Source: Trichobilharzia szidati (taxonomy: Eukaryota > Platyhelminthes > Trematoda > Strigeidida > Schistosomatidae). From it: a stretch of 64,000 nt of DNA. Positions 42,576 through 53,935 of the stretch are shown here, piece by piece. The DNA is taken from the NCBI GenBank assembly GCA_944472155.2, contig OX235277.1:35660804-35724803 (forward strand). Direction: 5' to 3'. Every line of letters begins with the position of its first letter. Positions within the stretch are counted from its first letter, which is position 1. The position numbers were made by a program, and so were the translations under genes. A model generated the notes under the pieces. It worked only from the letters and a program-made list of their open reading frames with translations, did no database searches and was not told where the DNA came from.

Positions 42576-43240
42576 AATTACCCCCGACAGATTGATCAGG
42601 AAGTATAAGTTCAATTCGCAACGAAGCAGAAATGAAAGTATCACTCAAACCCACAAATTCACTTAACCACAAATTATCTTAGTTAAACAACATAATTTAT
42701 TTGACCTAATGTCCTGCAACGATTCTTAGGTGAAAGTAATTCGTCAGGGTCTATTAGATTAGAGGAACACAATATATGAATGTAAGGCTAAAGCTCAGCC
42801 ATGTTTTAGATTTCTTCTCTTGTTAAGGTCAGCTAACCTAGATTTTGCTAGGTTCATGTGCGCCGCTAATCTAATTGACTCTGTCCTGGGTCATAGTAGT
42901 AGGATAGGATCAAATCAACTGAGAATACTTACAATAGGAATGGTTCAATACCTGTCCTGATCACCTGGAGAATTCTACTTTCCTTATGACAAATGGGGTA
43001 GATGAAAGAGAACTATAAAAGACGAGATTCACAGTTGTGTGAGTTACAATTGATGATATGACTATGAACAATAAACTATAAGTGAAACTTCGTCATTCAG
43101 TAAATAATAACACTATTTCACTGTATGGTGATATATCCAATTAATAATTTGATATGGAATTACTGCTTTCAACAGAATGCCCAAGTTGTACACACACACA
43201 CACACACACACTGATGATAATAATTCGTGTTGATCGGCAG
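42576..43240. other. Stretch with PLE end fragment and (CA)n
   Basis: At 43152-43190 TATGGAATTACTGCTTTC and AGAATGCCCAAGTTGTACAC match the PLE end sequence at 40325. A (CA)n run follows at 43193-43212. The remainder is unassigned. Confidence 0.4.
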
Positions 43241-43244
43241 GAAT

Positions 43245-43575
43245 TTGATTGGTTACAAGTTTCATTATGAATTGACGTCAGGCAGAGAACCCTTGAAAAC
43301 CACTAGGGAGTAGCGAACAGCTTTTTCGTCCCAGTTTGACACTCTTTACAGTACGTACCCGTCGCAGTTCGAATCCAGCACCTTCCTGTCCTGAGGCTAA
43401 GGCCTTTGTAGACCATTCAGCCACTGGGACTCTATGAAATGACCAATGAATTCTAACTTCTGCAAATTTGCGATGTATATATAGCCCAACTGCCACCTTG
43501 TGTCCTAGGCAAGTAACTGGTATGTTATCTGACTTGACGGACCCCGCTGCTTACGACTTACTACTAGAAGTTTGT
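43245..43575 (-). mobile_element. HHR-SINE
   Basis: Tail, hammerhead at about 43308-43355 (minus strand GTACTG, TAAAGA, GGGACGAAAAAGCTGTTC), B-box complement (GCAGTTCGAATCC), and leader (ATGAATTCTAACTTCTGC). The core has lost CTG. Confidence 0.7.
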
Positions 43576-43974
43576 ATTTCTCGTCGATTGACTTGTTTTG
43601 GACAGAATTGCTTGGTTTCCCTATTGCTCGTTGACTTCCAAAATGAAGACTTTGACGATGTCTAAGCAAGCAGGATAGTATTATTTCAGGTTTATGGTGG
43701 CTAGCAGTGGAAACCAACTTCAATTTGGATAGCAATCTCTACTGGTTGATGTGGGTACCATTCAACTATTCATATCAGTCAGTCTGTAATACACGAAGTT
43801 TTATAGTGATTTTTATAATTAAGAAGCTCATGTCTGACATTAGAAGTTATTAGATAAGATTGCCTTTAGAAAGTGAACAGCAGAAAGGTACAAAACCCAG
43901 TGAAGCACAGACTACCCAAAAACAAATGAGTAGTAGCCTATAAAGATTATCATTAAAACAATCAACTTTGGAAG
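43576..43974. other. Stretch without recognised features
   Basis: Nothing recognised. Confidence 0.3.
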
Positions 43975-44480
43975 TTCCAAGGGTGAAATGAATCGCCTGT
44001 GCATCTCATGGACAACTCAACGGATAACTGCTACCTTGTCGTGGTAGTCAGGATTGCATATCTCAGTTACCCAATGAGTTGCACTGGCTGGAATGAATGT
44101 TCACGTAAGTCTTATCATTCCAAAAGTGTTACCACCATAGTGTATGTTACAGTATGTTAGGAATCTGAGTGTGAAGTCCTACTCCTAGTGAATATGTGGA
44201 TATAACGGTGGTGAGGTGTTTCCCCCGGGATGGCATCTAGACCAGCTCTGGCGCCTTTCGGCACTACAGAGTAAGGTGAAGGCTAGAAACAGTTAACCTC
44301 GAAAACTGTTCACCCTGACTCCTCTTGTGGTGATCCATAGCTGATGTTAGTACCTTAATATCAACTCTTACTACCTGTGTGTGTGACTCCCTTCAAGCAG
44401 TTGTCTCCTGGGCTCTAAAGTCACTCAAACCTAAATTTCCATCTACCTCTAAAAATACTCGTGGATAAACTTTCCGACTT
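43975..44480 (+). mobile_element. Possible LINE 5' UTR-like structured segment
   Basis: It is less AT-rich than its surroundings. CTACC/GGTAG forms a hairpin at 44030-44048, and GGATAACTG can pair with CAGTTACCC nearby. There is no ORF. The style resembles the structured 5' leaders of RTE-type LINEs, which can contain HDV-like ribozymes; I cannot show one here. Confidence 0.3.
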
Positions 44481-45099
44481 CTGCGCTGACTTATTCAAGT
44501 AGAACTAATACAATGAAAAATCCCTGAATGTTGACAAAGGCAGTTGGGTATCACTAATTTTTGACCAAGCTGATCAACAGTATATCGGAGTACAGTCAGC
44601 GTAGACGGCTTAATCAGTTCCAAAAGACAAGAAAAACCACTATTAGGTGTCTGATGTACGTGGTTACTAACTACTATTATCAATTAGTCAGTAGTACATA
44701 CTTGCTTTCTTTAATGTTATTTATGGTATCAGACAAACCACCAAGCAACATTTGGGCTAAATAATTCTATATTTCTAGAAAGAATCATGGTGAATATTTA
44801 CTCTGTACTAACATTTCAGTTTTTTATTTCGGTTACTGCGACAAGTAAATAGGGCAAATAGCTCAACTTACCCCAGGTAATGTTTGTTTACCATGTAAAG
44901 CGTCTTGACATTTTAAAGCTGACTGCCTGTGACAGAATGTAACGAAAGCGCAGCCTGCAAAAGAAAAAACAAGAAAAACAATTCAGAACAAATGATTAAC
45001 TCATATAAAACTTGAATTAGTAAAATAAGAAAATTTTAAGAAATAAAGTTTCAGTGCTAGATCACAGAGAGATTTGAATGATTTCCACATTTCTTTTAT
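44481..45099. other. Stretch without recognised features
   Basis: Nothing recognised. Confidence 0.3.
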
Positions 45100-45450
45100 C
45101 ACGAAGTGATTGAAAATCAGTTAAATAAGTACTGAAAACCACCTGGGAGTACTGAACAGTCATGAGGACTCCTCCTCAGTATGCATCCATGACCCAACAA
45201 AGGTTTGTGGAGATATACTCACGCATGACATTTTCTAGCGATTGCTCCATACATATCACATATTGGCAGAAGTTTGACATTATGGACTAACCATTAAATT
45301 TGAACCCAATGGCGTGCTTCACAACTTTGAAGGTGGATTCATGAGTGTATACTGCTGAAGAGTCCTAATAACTAAGACGAAATAGCTGTTCAATACTCCT
45401 TAATGGTTTCAGACGACGTTCTAGATGAAGTCAGTCCGTGATCACACTTG
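45100..45450. mobile_element. HHR-SINE inverted pair
   Basis: Minus part 45110-45200 (tail, stem I GTACTG, ribozyme with the middle deleted) faces plus part 45245-45450 (tRNA-like remnant, complete hammerhead, tail). The plus B box is lost (GAAGGTGGATTC). Confidence 0.7.
45349..45396 (+). ncRNA. Hammerhead motif with complete core
   Basis: ATACTG, core CTGAAGA, stem II GTC/GAC around CTAATAACTAA, GAAA, TAGCTG and cleavage-type TT, then CAATAC. Core bases are all conserved; stem I has two mismatches and stem II three pairs. Confidence 0.5.
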
Positions 45451-45889
45451 GAATCAATCATATGCCTCCAATGGATCTACTGAAAATTAATCTAATGCTC
45501 TTGAATAACTAATCACAAGATGAAGTTGCCTGAAGTTTTGGCGAAAAGTCATGGTCATTGGGGTTCACCCGGTAGGGTGTATAGAGAAATACTCGCTAAT
45601 AGCGTTCGTTAGCTGGCGATTAAGCTATATATTTCACCACAAAAGGAAATAATCACCAAAAAAATGTTATGATTATTTAATCATGTGTGTAATTTCTCGC
45701 AGATATAGTATCTGACAGAAGCGATCAGCCTCATTCTGAAATATTTGGGCTCCTTGAACAGTGATTAGTAAATAATTCAAAGTTAGTTTTTGGAGGTAAC
45801 TGACAGTAGAACCTAGATGGTCCTCGAGGGTGACTGACATTACGTCCATATGTGTGCAAATTATGACGTAAACTGGCTTCGTGACGGCC
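45451..45889. other. Stretch with an HHR-SINE leader scrap
   Basis: Near 45560-45640, AGAGAAATACTCGCTAATAG and TTAGCTGGCGATTAAGC look like leader sequence of HHR-SINE. Otherwise unassigned. Confidence 0.3.
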
Positions 45890-46125
45890 TACAAGCTTTC
45901 ATTTTCTGCAGCTGTAATTTTCTGTGTTTCAATAGGATCCACGTCCCACTTGTCGCTTTTTGTCTAGGTCCTAATTGAGGAGTTGTCTGGTGTATCGTCT
46001 TCTCAGTATTATGTCAAACACATCTCCATCTCCTTATACATATTTCTTGGGGTAATATGTTCTTGGTTGATTTGTTACACGAGTTCCTCGTTGTCGCTGT
46101 TGTTGTTATCATGCCAATGGTCATC
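45890..46125 (-). pseudogene. SR2-like RTE LINE, highly diverged 3' fragment
   Basis: CATCTCCATCTCCTTATACA, TATTTCTTGGGGTAATATG and TTCTTGGTTGATTTGTTAC line up with the reversed C-terminal segment of the SR2 copies at 39800 and 25200. Reading frames are destroyed. Confidence 0.45.
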
Positions 46126-46484
46126 ACTGTCTTTGTGATCACATCTCATAGATGTACATTTTCTGCATAGTTACTAATTCACATGATATAAATATGATAT
46201 GGATTGTGTTATTGTTTGCCTGTAAATACTACTGAACATTATATGAGTAGATGGAAAGCGGTCATGTCATCCAATGGTGCTTCCTAACTAGTTATATCTA
46301 ACTGAGGCTAACACTGAATGGTCGTCTCACTTGTTTGAAACCGAGGTCATCAGCAGTATGACCGGTCTCATCCAGATCAGATATCAGAATAAGCTCAAAA
46401 CACAAAATTCTGACTAACTATTTGCGGTGAATTGGTAATACATGAAATTTTGTGTTTTCGAAGAAAACCGTAGTTGTACTAACA

Positions 46485-46625
46485 ATTGGTAACGCGTCGG
46501 AGTTTTAGGTAATGGGTATTAAGCCCGAATCCTACTGCGAACACCATCACTTACCAAGGATGTGAAGGTACAGACGTCTGCCAATTCCTAAACAGGACAA
46601 AACTTGTTTTCTGGACTCCACCATA
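46485..46625 (+). mobile_element. Sm-alpha-like repeat with dead hammerhead
   Basis: TAATGGGTATTAAGCCCGAA and CACCATCACTTACCAAGG are followed by CTGCCAA, TTCCTAAACAGGAC stem-loop, AAAACTTG and TTCTGGACTCCACC. The layout matches 4165-4308; the core is damaged (CTGCCAA). Confidence 0.55.
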
Positions 46626-46739
46626 CACAGCAAATCTAAGAATGAATTGTAATGGCTGATCATTGTCACTAGTTAGTGTCTCAGTCATTTTTTATTGGAT
46701 TGGTTACTATGGGAGAGAAAAAGTAGTTTCATGTTAGTG

Positions 46740-47150
46740 TTAGATTGTTAGAGGCAGTCGGCAGGAAGCCTTCCTCGACCTAGATTTTGTGCTAGTTGTC
46801 ACTCATCCGCAAGGCGTATCTGCAACTGCCTTGAAGGAACTCATGTCCCTTCTACTATTCGAACCTGCATCAACCAGTGTTACAATTAGAGGCGTTACCA
46901 CTTAGCTATTCGGGCTCGCGATTGACCTCCTTTAGGACTGTATTGCATGTTATTTTGTTTGGACAATAGTCAGAAACTAGTGTAAGGTGTCTAGTCCTTT
47001 CTCTGGTGCAGACTAAATTCTATCAGTCAGGTTTGACGGCAGACCACCCAGCATGGTGGTCACATTGCAAACTTGAGTGATAGAATTCAGTCTGCACCAA
47101 AGATGTGACTAGACATACTACACTAGCTGCTGACTAGTGTCCAGTCAAAA
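46740..47150 (-). mobile_element. SINE3, near full-length
   Basis: Plus coordinates: AGAGGCAGTCGGCAGGAAG, CGACCTAGATTTTGTGC, AAGGCGTATCTGCAACTGC, TTCTACTATTCGAACCTGC (B-box side), CCACTTAGCTATTCGGGC, then CAGTCAGAAACTAGTG and TCTATCAGTCAGGTTTGA. The family body, about 400 bp, is defined best here. Confidence 0.7.
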
Positions 47151-47454
47151 ATAGTTTCATGTTGTTTGGTCTTGTTTTAGTATTGACCAAGTTTGTAATT
47201 TTGATTAAAAATATATGAAAGACTAAGTGTATCTCATATTGAGGTTTCATTTTTACTAATCATGGTTAGCAAGAGTGTTTCGACTTTTTTGTCTAGAAGA
47301 AACCGATATTCTGTAAGGAATTCACGCTGGAGCTTGCATGGGACTATCTATCAAAGTTGTGGCTACTAACCACGCATGGAAATATCCCAATAATTCATTG
47401 AATAGTCTTTTCTTCTCTTACTTATTTAGGCACTATACTACTGGTTATTATCAC

Positions 47455-48125
47455 ATGGTTGGGGACAGTCAGAAGGGGAAGTATTGCGTGACCTAGGTTT
47501 CATGCTTGTTGGCACTCACCAGTCAGCAAGGCGTATATCTGCAATCTCTTGAAGGAGCCCATGTCCCTTCTGAGATTCGAATACGTATCACCCAGTGTTG
47601 CAGTCACAGATGTTACTACTCAGCTGTTCAAGCTAGCGAGTGACATTCTAAGGAACAGTAATCGATGCTTTGATTGGACACTAGTGTCGCGCATCTAGTC
47701 CTTGGTGTTGGCGTAGACTGAAGTCTATTAGTCCAGTTGGCAACATGGTCACCATGCTAGATGGCTCACAATCATGAGGTGTGCCCTGAACTGTTGTTCG
47801 ATGATTGCAGGCAATAAACAGCTCACTGGTAACGTCTCTGACTACAGCACTCAGTGACCCAGGTTCAAATCTCAGAACGGACATGAATTCCTTCAAGATT
47901 GCAGATACGCCTTGCTGACTGGTGAGTGTCAACAAGCAAGAAACCTAGGTCGTAATCTACCTGCCAGCTACCTCCCAAAATGTCACAACAATTCAGACTG
48001 TACCACCATGGTGAGTAACCTAGCACGGGGTCCACATTTCAAACTTGACTGATAGAACTTAGTCTTCTCCAGACAAAGGACTATATGCAAGAGACCAGTT
48101 ACTACCTTTGGTCCAACCAAAATAT
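47455..48125. mobile_element. SINE3 inverted arrangement
   Basis: A minus copy (47455-47740) is followed by a plus copy (47750-47970) and then another minus-type 5' segment (47990-48125). CAAGGCGTATATCTGCAATC and GATTGCAGATACGCCTTGC form the facing pair. The plus copy retains a B-box-like AGGTTCAAATCTC. Confidence 0.65.
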
Positions 48126-48699
48126 GCTACTGACTAATTGATATGAGTAGTTCGGTGCTACCTCTCATTTAAACCAGTAGTGTTTCCTAGCCATCCAGAT
48201 CAGAGTTTAGAGTCGGGCTAATCAGCAGTGTACCCGGCTTGACTGTATTCAGAGATCCGAATAGGTCCGAACCACCTGAATTCTGGTGAATTTGACTTAT
48301 GAAGAAACTATTTGTTGGTTGTTTTTTTGAATGACAGTATTTTTTTTGCGGAATATTTTATTGGCTTACCACTAAATTGATGATTAAGGCAATATCGGAT
48401 ATGTTAATCGGATGTAAATAGTTAGCGGGAAAATCAGATAAATAACTTGTTCAACTGAACAATGTGGTAAAAAAAATTATTGTACTCCATAAATAGATGA
48501 ACATATTTCTCTGCTTCTGTTTCGTTTTCAATCTAATGAACCTGTTCATTTGTCTGTTGACGGAAAAATGATTGCAAGAAACGATATGGATGGACACACG
48601 TACACACACGCATAGCATTGAAGTAATGTGTTCATGCTTTTCCAACAGAATATAAAATTAGAAAACCTTGACAAATAATTCTCTTTGAAAGAAGAGCTC
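48126..48699. other. Stretch without recognised features
   Basis: T-rich and A-rich runs near 48320-48350 and 48460-48480; nothing else. Confidence 0.3.
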
Positions 48700-48985
48700 T
48701 TCCATCCGGTAACCTACATGTGCATCTATCAGTTCACCTGCTCTTGTGGAGTATGGTACACTGGGTCTTAGTCAGACAGTACTTTCCATACAGATACGAC
48801 AGTACATACCAGCACGACTTTAGAAGGTAGAAGGAAAGGGTGTGACAAAAGGGCATCTGAAGACACATGATTGACTTATGTCACTCTACCAATCGTGATC
48901 GCCTATCAAATTCATGTTTAATTGCCACATTCTCTTCATACCAAACTTCGAAAGACAGAAGAGACCTTGACCATTCATGAATTCA
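48700..48985 (+). pseudogene. PLE GIY-YIG and C-terminal remnant
   Basis: HPVTYMCIYQFTCSCGVWYT (GIY-YIG start), TDTTVHTSTTLEGRRKGCDK, and HTKLRKTEETLTIHEFIHER. Several stops. It abuts an HHR-SINE leader at about 49005. Confidence 0.65.
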
Positions 48986-48999
48986 TACATGAAAGGGAT

Positions 49000-49345
49000 A
49001 TACAGTCAGTTCACCCACGGCGTTGGGTCCGACTGGTTGGGAGTGAGCACGAATTCTCGCTCCGAAGATACCGGCTGGTGACAGTCGCGCTAAAACCACG
49101 AATTAGTAGAAGTTAGAATTCATGGAGGGGCCCCCAGTGGGGTCCCAGTGGCTGAATGGTCAATGAGCTTTCCTGGTAACTGGTAGGTCCTAGGTACAAA
49201 TTCCAGCGAGTGCGTACCATTGATGAGTCCCAAAGTAGCGGGACGAAACGGTTGTCTAATACTCCCTGGGGGTTTTGGTGTTTCTCTCACTGATATCAAT
49301 CCGTGGTCTACCTCGAAACAAATCTAATTCCTACAAACAAACTCT
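49000..49345 (+). mobile_element. HHR-SINE, near full-length
   Basis: Leader (GGTCCGACTGGTTGGGAGT, ACAGTCGCGCTAAAACCACG), A box GTGGCTGAATGGTC, damaged B box, hammerhead at about 49217-49262 (TTGATGA, GTCC/GGAC, GAAACGGTTGTC, TAATAC), and tail GATATCAATCCGTGGTC. The ribozyme has C3 changed to T. Confidence 0.8.
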
Positions 49346-49554
49346 TCAAAATAAACATTTTAATCACAACTCAGATTATTATTCCAAAATACTAAAACCT
49401 TTTGTTTAAATTTCCTGATGGGATATGATTGCTTAAAAATTATATCTATGCGATATACTGAAAAGAGTATCTTCTCTGAATATTGTTTTCTTAATGTTAG
49501 AATAGGAATTATTAAATTATCTCAGGTGTCATATTTATTACTACTTATAACCTT

Positions 49555-49695
49555 TTTCCCAATGGCTTAGTGGTCTACGAGCTCGCAGGCTTTGTAACCA
49601 AAAGGCTGTGGGTTTGAACCCTGGCGGTGAGTGCGTACTGATGAGGAGTCCCAGACTAGGTTGAGGAAGCAGCTGTCCAGTACTCCCAAGTATTA
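49555..49695 (+). mobile_element. HHR-SINE, short copy
   Basis: A box (ATGGCTTAGTGGTC), AAAAGGCTGTGGG then B box GGTTTGAACCC, GTACTGATGAGGAGTCCCAG, CAGCTGTCCAGTACTCC. Stem II is broken and the leader is absent. Confidence 0.7.
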
Positions 49696-49709
49696 TATGT
49701 CTTCTACTA

Positions 49710-49875
49710 TTCTGTCTCTTTTCTCATTTCCTTACGTCACAAGTGGAACACAGAGCTTCAAGTTTTGAGCTATGAAGTTTCTTTTTAGAGGGCTGGATTG
49801 CCAGTCTTATGTGCCTAACCTTCCCCATTTTTGGAGCAGGGGGCTGGCTTACGCTTGACCAGTAAACTAGGTGAT
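49710..49875 (-). mobile_element. SINE2a, diverged
   Basis: TTTCCTTACGTCACAAGTGG, ACACAGAGCTTCAAG, GGGCTGGATTGCCAGTC, GCCTAACCTTCCCCATT; the head is lost. Confidence 0.55.
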
Positions 49876-50139
49876 GTTTAGGAGTAGTGTTTTATTTAGG
49901 AATCGAATTCAGACCTCATGCCAAATTGGCAACTTATTCAGGCAGCATTTATTGATTCGCATTCATTCGTTTCTCTCAGGAAATCAACTGTTTTTTATGT
50001 CATCAAGAATGTCCAAAAGAATTAGGTGGTATGACTCCCTTTATGTAGCGTTATTCTCATTTGCAGGGATTTAATCCATTTCAAGTGTGATCACAAAATG
50101 ACTTCAGTTCTTAGTAATAATAATGATAATATTAAGGCT

Positions 50140-50315
50140 TCAAACTAGATACTTCAAGTTCCTGTTGCAGTGGTGATTATTTTTACAGGATGGGGTTGTT
50201 AGCCTCATACCCAACGTTCCCCTTTTACTAGTCTTATTAGTGGCTTCGCGAGGTAAAGGAGTGCGACGGCCAGGGGTCGAACCCTGAACCACGTGTGGCG
50301 TGGTTGGCGAGCATT
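50140..50315 (-). mobile_element. SINE2a, diverged
   Basis: TACAGGATGGGGTTGTTAGC, CATACCCAACGTTCCCC, CGCGAGGTAAAGGAGTGC, GGGGTCGAACCCTGAACC and TGGTTGGCGAGCATTCTA. The anticodon region differs (CACGTGTGGCGTGG). Confidence 0.65.
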
Positions 50316-50329
50316 CTATTGCTGTGAAA

Positions 50330-51075
50330 TCGACTCATTTCCAAATAGTACCTTTGGTATAAATATGGAATTCTCAGCATGCAGTTGTACAGAATTGCAT
50401 CTAACTTTCTCATTACAGGGGTAATAAAGCACGGCGTTTACACTGATAATATTGTTCAGTAAGAAAATGAATATTAAAGTAAGTGAAAATAAGAACAACG
50501 ATGTAACAATGAAAAGAAAAAATGGAGCCCCCTATTTGGGGTTCCGCAATAAATTGGTAACTTCCTATCTTACACACTTTTCTCATCACATAAAATGTGT
50601 GCTAAATAAGGTAGTGTTGAGTTTTTGTACTTAGTCGTCGCAGTATGCTGACTTCTATGGTTGCTTCTAGTTCTACCCACCTAATGAGATCCAAGGAGAC
50701 AGTTGTGTATAGACAGGATGCTCAGAGTCTGACTAGAAAATATTTGCTAATTTCTTTCAGAAGTCCCTATGTCTACCTACAATAGTATTAACGAGTTGGT
50801 TTAACAACACCCCACTCACCCTACTGACAGTTTTTAGTGCCCTTCACAGTATAAAACAGTCTTTCTTAAGTAGATGAGGAATGATTAAGCAGTGGGGAGC
50901 AGTAAAGAAGCATAGGCAGCATACAAGAATTAACAAACGGTAACATTAGAAACGGAATGATTCCAGATTGTCTTAACTTCCTGACGTAGAACGTCAAAAG
51001 AAATACCTTTCTGGAAAATAACATGATGTGGAAAGACCAGGGAAAAAATGAGCAGAAGAAATATACAGTCCAAGA
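50330..51075 (-). pseudogene. CR1-like LINE 3' half
   Basis: Minus strand: SDSEHPVYTQLSPWIS-like, NHRSQHTATTKYKNSTLP and an IKxTVNLL end; 3' UTR GCTGAGAATTCCATATTTAT and ACCAAAGGTACTATTTGG. It is nearly a sister of the plus-strand copy at 55085-55700. Confidence 0.75.
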
Positions 51076-51164
51076 TATTTAACATTCAATCTAAGAAGGC
51101 ACACCGAACACATCTGGCACCTCTGTCTTAAACAGAGACAATATTACAATACAATATGATATGA

Positions 51165-52680
51165 TTAAAGGCAGAGACCATTGGAAAAAGCCATCAGGGA
51201 GTGCCGGACACCTAGCTATCTTTTAAATCATGGAAAATTCCCATTGTAACATATAGAAACTCGAAACAAATGATTCAGCGAAGACACTCTTTCCAACGAA
51301 TTTATCGTCAAGCTGTACAATCGTATATATATGGTTTTTAAGAAGTTATATCCAGTGAGGGAATTGAAACATATATGTGTATGCATAAAATAATAATAAT
51401 AATATGAAATGCAATTAAAACTAAAATGTTTGTGATTATAATCGTAGTTAAATGTCAAGTGGCAAAGCAAATTAATGTCATATATAGAATAATTCATAAG
51501 ATGGATGGAACTTGAAAAAGGGTGTGCAATTATAAGATTAGTAGACATATCGAATAAAATAAAACGTTACGTAATATTGTGTGAAATTTGATAGCATAGA
51601 ATTTAATGTTGTAAAAAGGAATTGATTTAGAATGACAAGTGGAACAAGTGAAATAATACCGAGGACAGTTAGAAGTGAGAGTAGTAATAGTAACAATTGA
51701 CTTAATAAGGAAGAGTATACAAATTGAATAGACAAAAATGAAAAAATGAAAAATTGGTAGAGCCAAAATATGATTGGAGATTACCATACTTTAGCATAGA
51801 GGGATTAAGACCATGAAAGTTGGAGGGGTTGAACGAACTTTTTCTGTACACAGAGATCTGGCTTTCCTGTTTCGATAGCCAAAGCTTCAGCAATACAGAG
51901 GTGTCGGGTACGTAGGGATTTGGGTAAATTACTCTTTGCCTTGTAAATGACTTTAAAGGCGGAGGCTGCAGAGTGATAGGGTGATCATTATCAATCAGAT
52001 GTTCAATGATCGCGCTTCTTATTGCTCCACTTCCGCCTCTTAGTAACCATGCAGAAAATGTTCATGCACCCTCTTGGACAAACTCAAGTCGAACGACTGA
52101 AAGACCTAGCTCCAAACGAGCAGGTGAATTGATAAACACACATAGAGTTGGTCAACAGTGGGATCTTGTCCTTCAAGTTATTGGACAATAATGGTCGACT
52201 GGTAAATGCTATTCTCAGAGATGCAGCAGGGAATGTTCTTTTCAGGGAATGTGATATCCTTCAATTCATGATATCGGAAGCTAAGTCCCCTTTGAATTCC
52301 AAGCCCATGTAAAGTATTTTCTTGGGTACGGTTGATAAGTCAAGTTTTTTAGGATTTGAATATATATTCTTATCTATAAAACGTGGTGGAAATCCACTTG
52401 ACATTTAACTAGGATTATAATCACAAACATTTTGGTTTTAATTGCATTTCATATTATTATTATTATTTTATGCATTCACACCTATGATTCAATTCCCTCA
52501 CTGGATATAACTTCTTAAAAACCATGTATATACGATTGTACAGCTTGACGATAAATTCGTTGAAAAGAGTGTCTTCGCTGAATCATTTGTTTTGATTTTC
52601 TATACCTAGCTATCTCATCCTTGTTTGAGGTTCTTCAGGAGTACACAATCATGACACTCTACCCTACTCCCCCCAATGAT
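51165..52680 (-). mobile_element. HHR-SINE interrupted by a PLE
   Basis: The left piece, 51165-51221, ends in GGGAGTGCCGGACACCTAGC; the right piece, 52604-52680, resumes with CATCCTTGTTTGAGG and CTTCAGGAGTACAC. Removing 51222-52603 and one copy of ACCTAGCTATCT restores the family order across the hammerhead substrate strand. Confidence 0.7.
51222..52603 (-). mobile_element. PLE with about 200-bp inverted repeats and 12-bp target duplication
   Basis: Arms 51264-51462 and 52393-52593 are inverted copies. ACCTAGCTATCT flanks the element at 51210-51221 and 52604-52615. Between the arms the minus strand encodes LTNSMCVYQFTCSFGAR (GIY-YIG start), then after a shift FKVIYKAKSNLPKSLRTRH, LCIAEALAIETGKPDLC and VQKKFVQPLQLSW, the standard PLE C-terminus. 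Arms hold hammerhead-like motifs (minus 51276-51315; plus 52541-52580): CAGC/GCTG stem I, core TTGACGA, GAAA and an AAGA/TCTT stem III. The element is 5' truncated before the RT. Confidence 0.8.
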
Positions 52681-53344
52681 CACTTCTTTGCTTTCAGTGC
52701 CTTTCTGAACTGAGATCAGTTCACTTGATCAGTCTTGTAACTTGAAGTAAAAAAAAATGCAAGTTGTCACTTACTCGAAATGACAATCCATTATTTCATT
52801 AATTAACTGATTAATTCATTAATTGTTTTTATTTTGAAAGTTTTTTAGCGACAAAAACAAACTGATAGCCACACATATATATATATGCACACACCTACAT
52901 GCCAATACACAATAGTGTTAAAAATCAGTTAAAATTAGTAGTAATATGTGATAGGAATCAGTTTAGTCGATTTTTAGCTTTTAATTCATGTGTGTTTAAT
53001 ATCTCTCCCCCGAAATACCCACCCACTCTGGCCATGCTCGGTTTTCCTCTCTCTCCCCACCCAACCATCTAAACAACCGACATATACAATGATACACGCC
53101 TACGCACACACGCACACAAACACAAACATCAGGAAATAATAGTAATAATAAGTGTTAACTGACTGATTATCATCAGAACATGCACATGTGTTTTGATGTG
53201 TTGTATTTTTTTATGTTGTTTTTTCTAAAACCAAGTTGATTAGTCTTCATTATTTCGCTTAGAGAGAGAGATGGTGAAAAATAATCACATTTTGTTTTTC
53301 GAGAAAATTATTTTTGACATTCACCTTCCCTTTGATGAGAAAAA
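52681..53344. other. Stretch with microsatellites
   Basis: TA run at 52876-52885 and (CA)n at 53100-53130; no gene or transposon recognised. Confidence 0.35.
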
Positions 53345-53790
53345 AGTTGTTTGGTAGGAGGATGTCATCATTAGCTGATATTTGTTAGATAAACATTGGA
53401 AAACCTGGGAGTACTCGACACATGTTTCGTCCTAGTTTGGGACTCTTCTTCACTACAGAAGGTTGTAGGTGAGGCAGTAACTCATCGAAAAAGACATTGC
53501 GAAGTGGTCGCGCTATTTCGTGAATTGGCAGAAATTGGAAGTCATGAGCTGGCCATGGGATTGGATCCCAGTGACTTGATGGTCTACGAGCTCACTCGTC
53601 TTGTAACCAGAAGGTCCTGGGTTCAAACTATGGAGATGGGTGCGTACTGATAAACAGTCACAAACTAGGTTGCAGAAACAGCTGTCCAGTACTCCCCGCT
53701 GGTTTTCCAATGGTCCTCTAACTGATATCAGCTCATGATGGAAGCCTTCAACCAATCAAACACAATCCCTACAAAACTACTAGTTGAGAA
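53345..53790. mobile_element. HHR-SINE inverted pair
   Basis: Minus tail and hammerhead (53350-53455) join at about 53460 to the plus leader (GAGGCAGTAACTCATCGAAA, GTGGTCGCGCTATTTCGTGA), tRNA-like block (A box GTGACTTGATGGTC), hammerhead remnant and tail. As at 42172, the minus half lacks a leader. Confidence 0.75.
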
Positions 53791-53935
53791 AACAAGTGTT
53801 GTTGTTTATTGGCTTCTTATTGATTTCTATGTAACTGAGTTTGTTTTCGGTTTTCCTAGTCATGTTCAACTTTGTCACCTAACTAACCTCTGATTATTTG
53901 GTTAACTGACTAGCTTACTAATTATTCGAAAGAAA

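Noticed and set aside
51228..51893. Open frames of 60-106 codons on the minus strand
   Set aside because: They lie in inverted repeat and 3' UTR of a PLE; hydrophobic composition reflects T-rich DNA.
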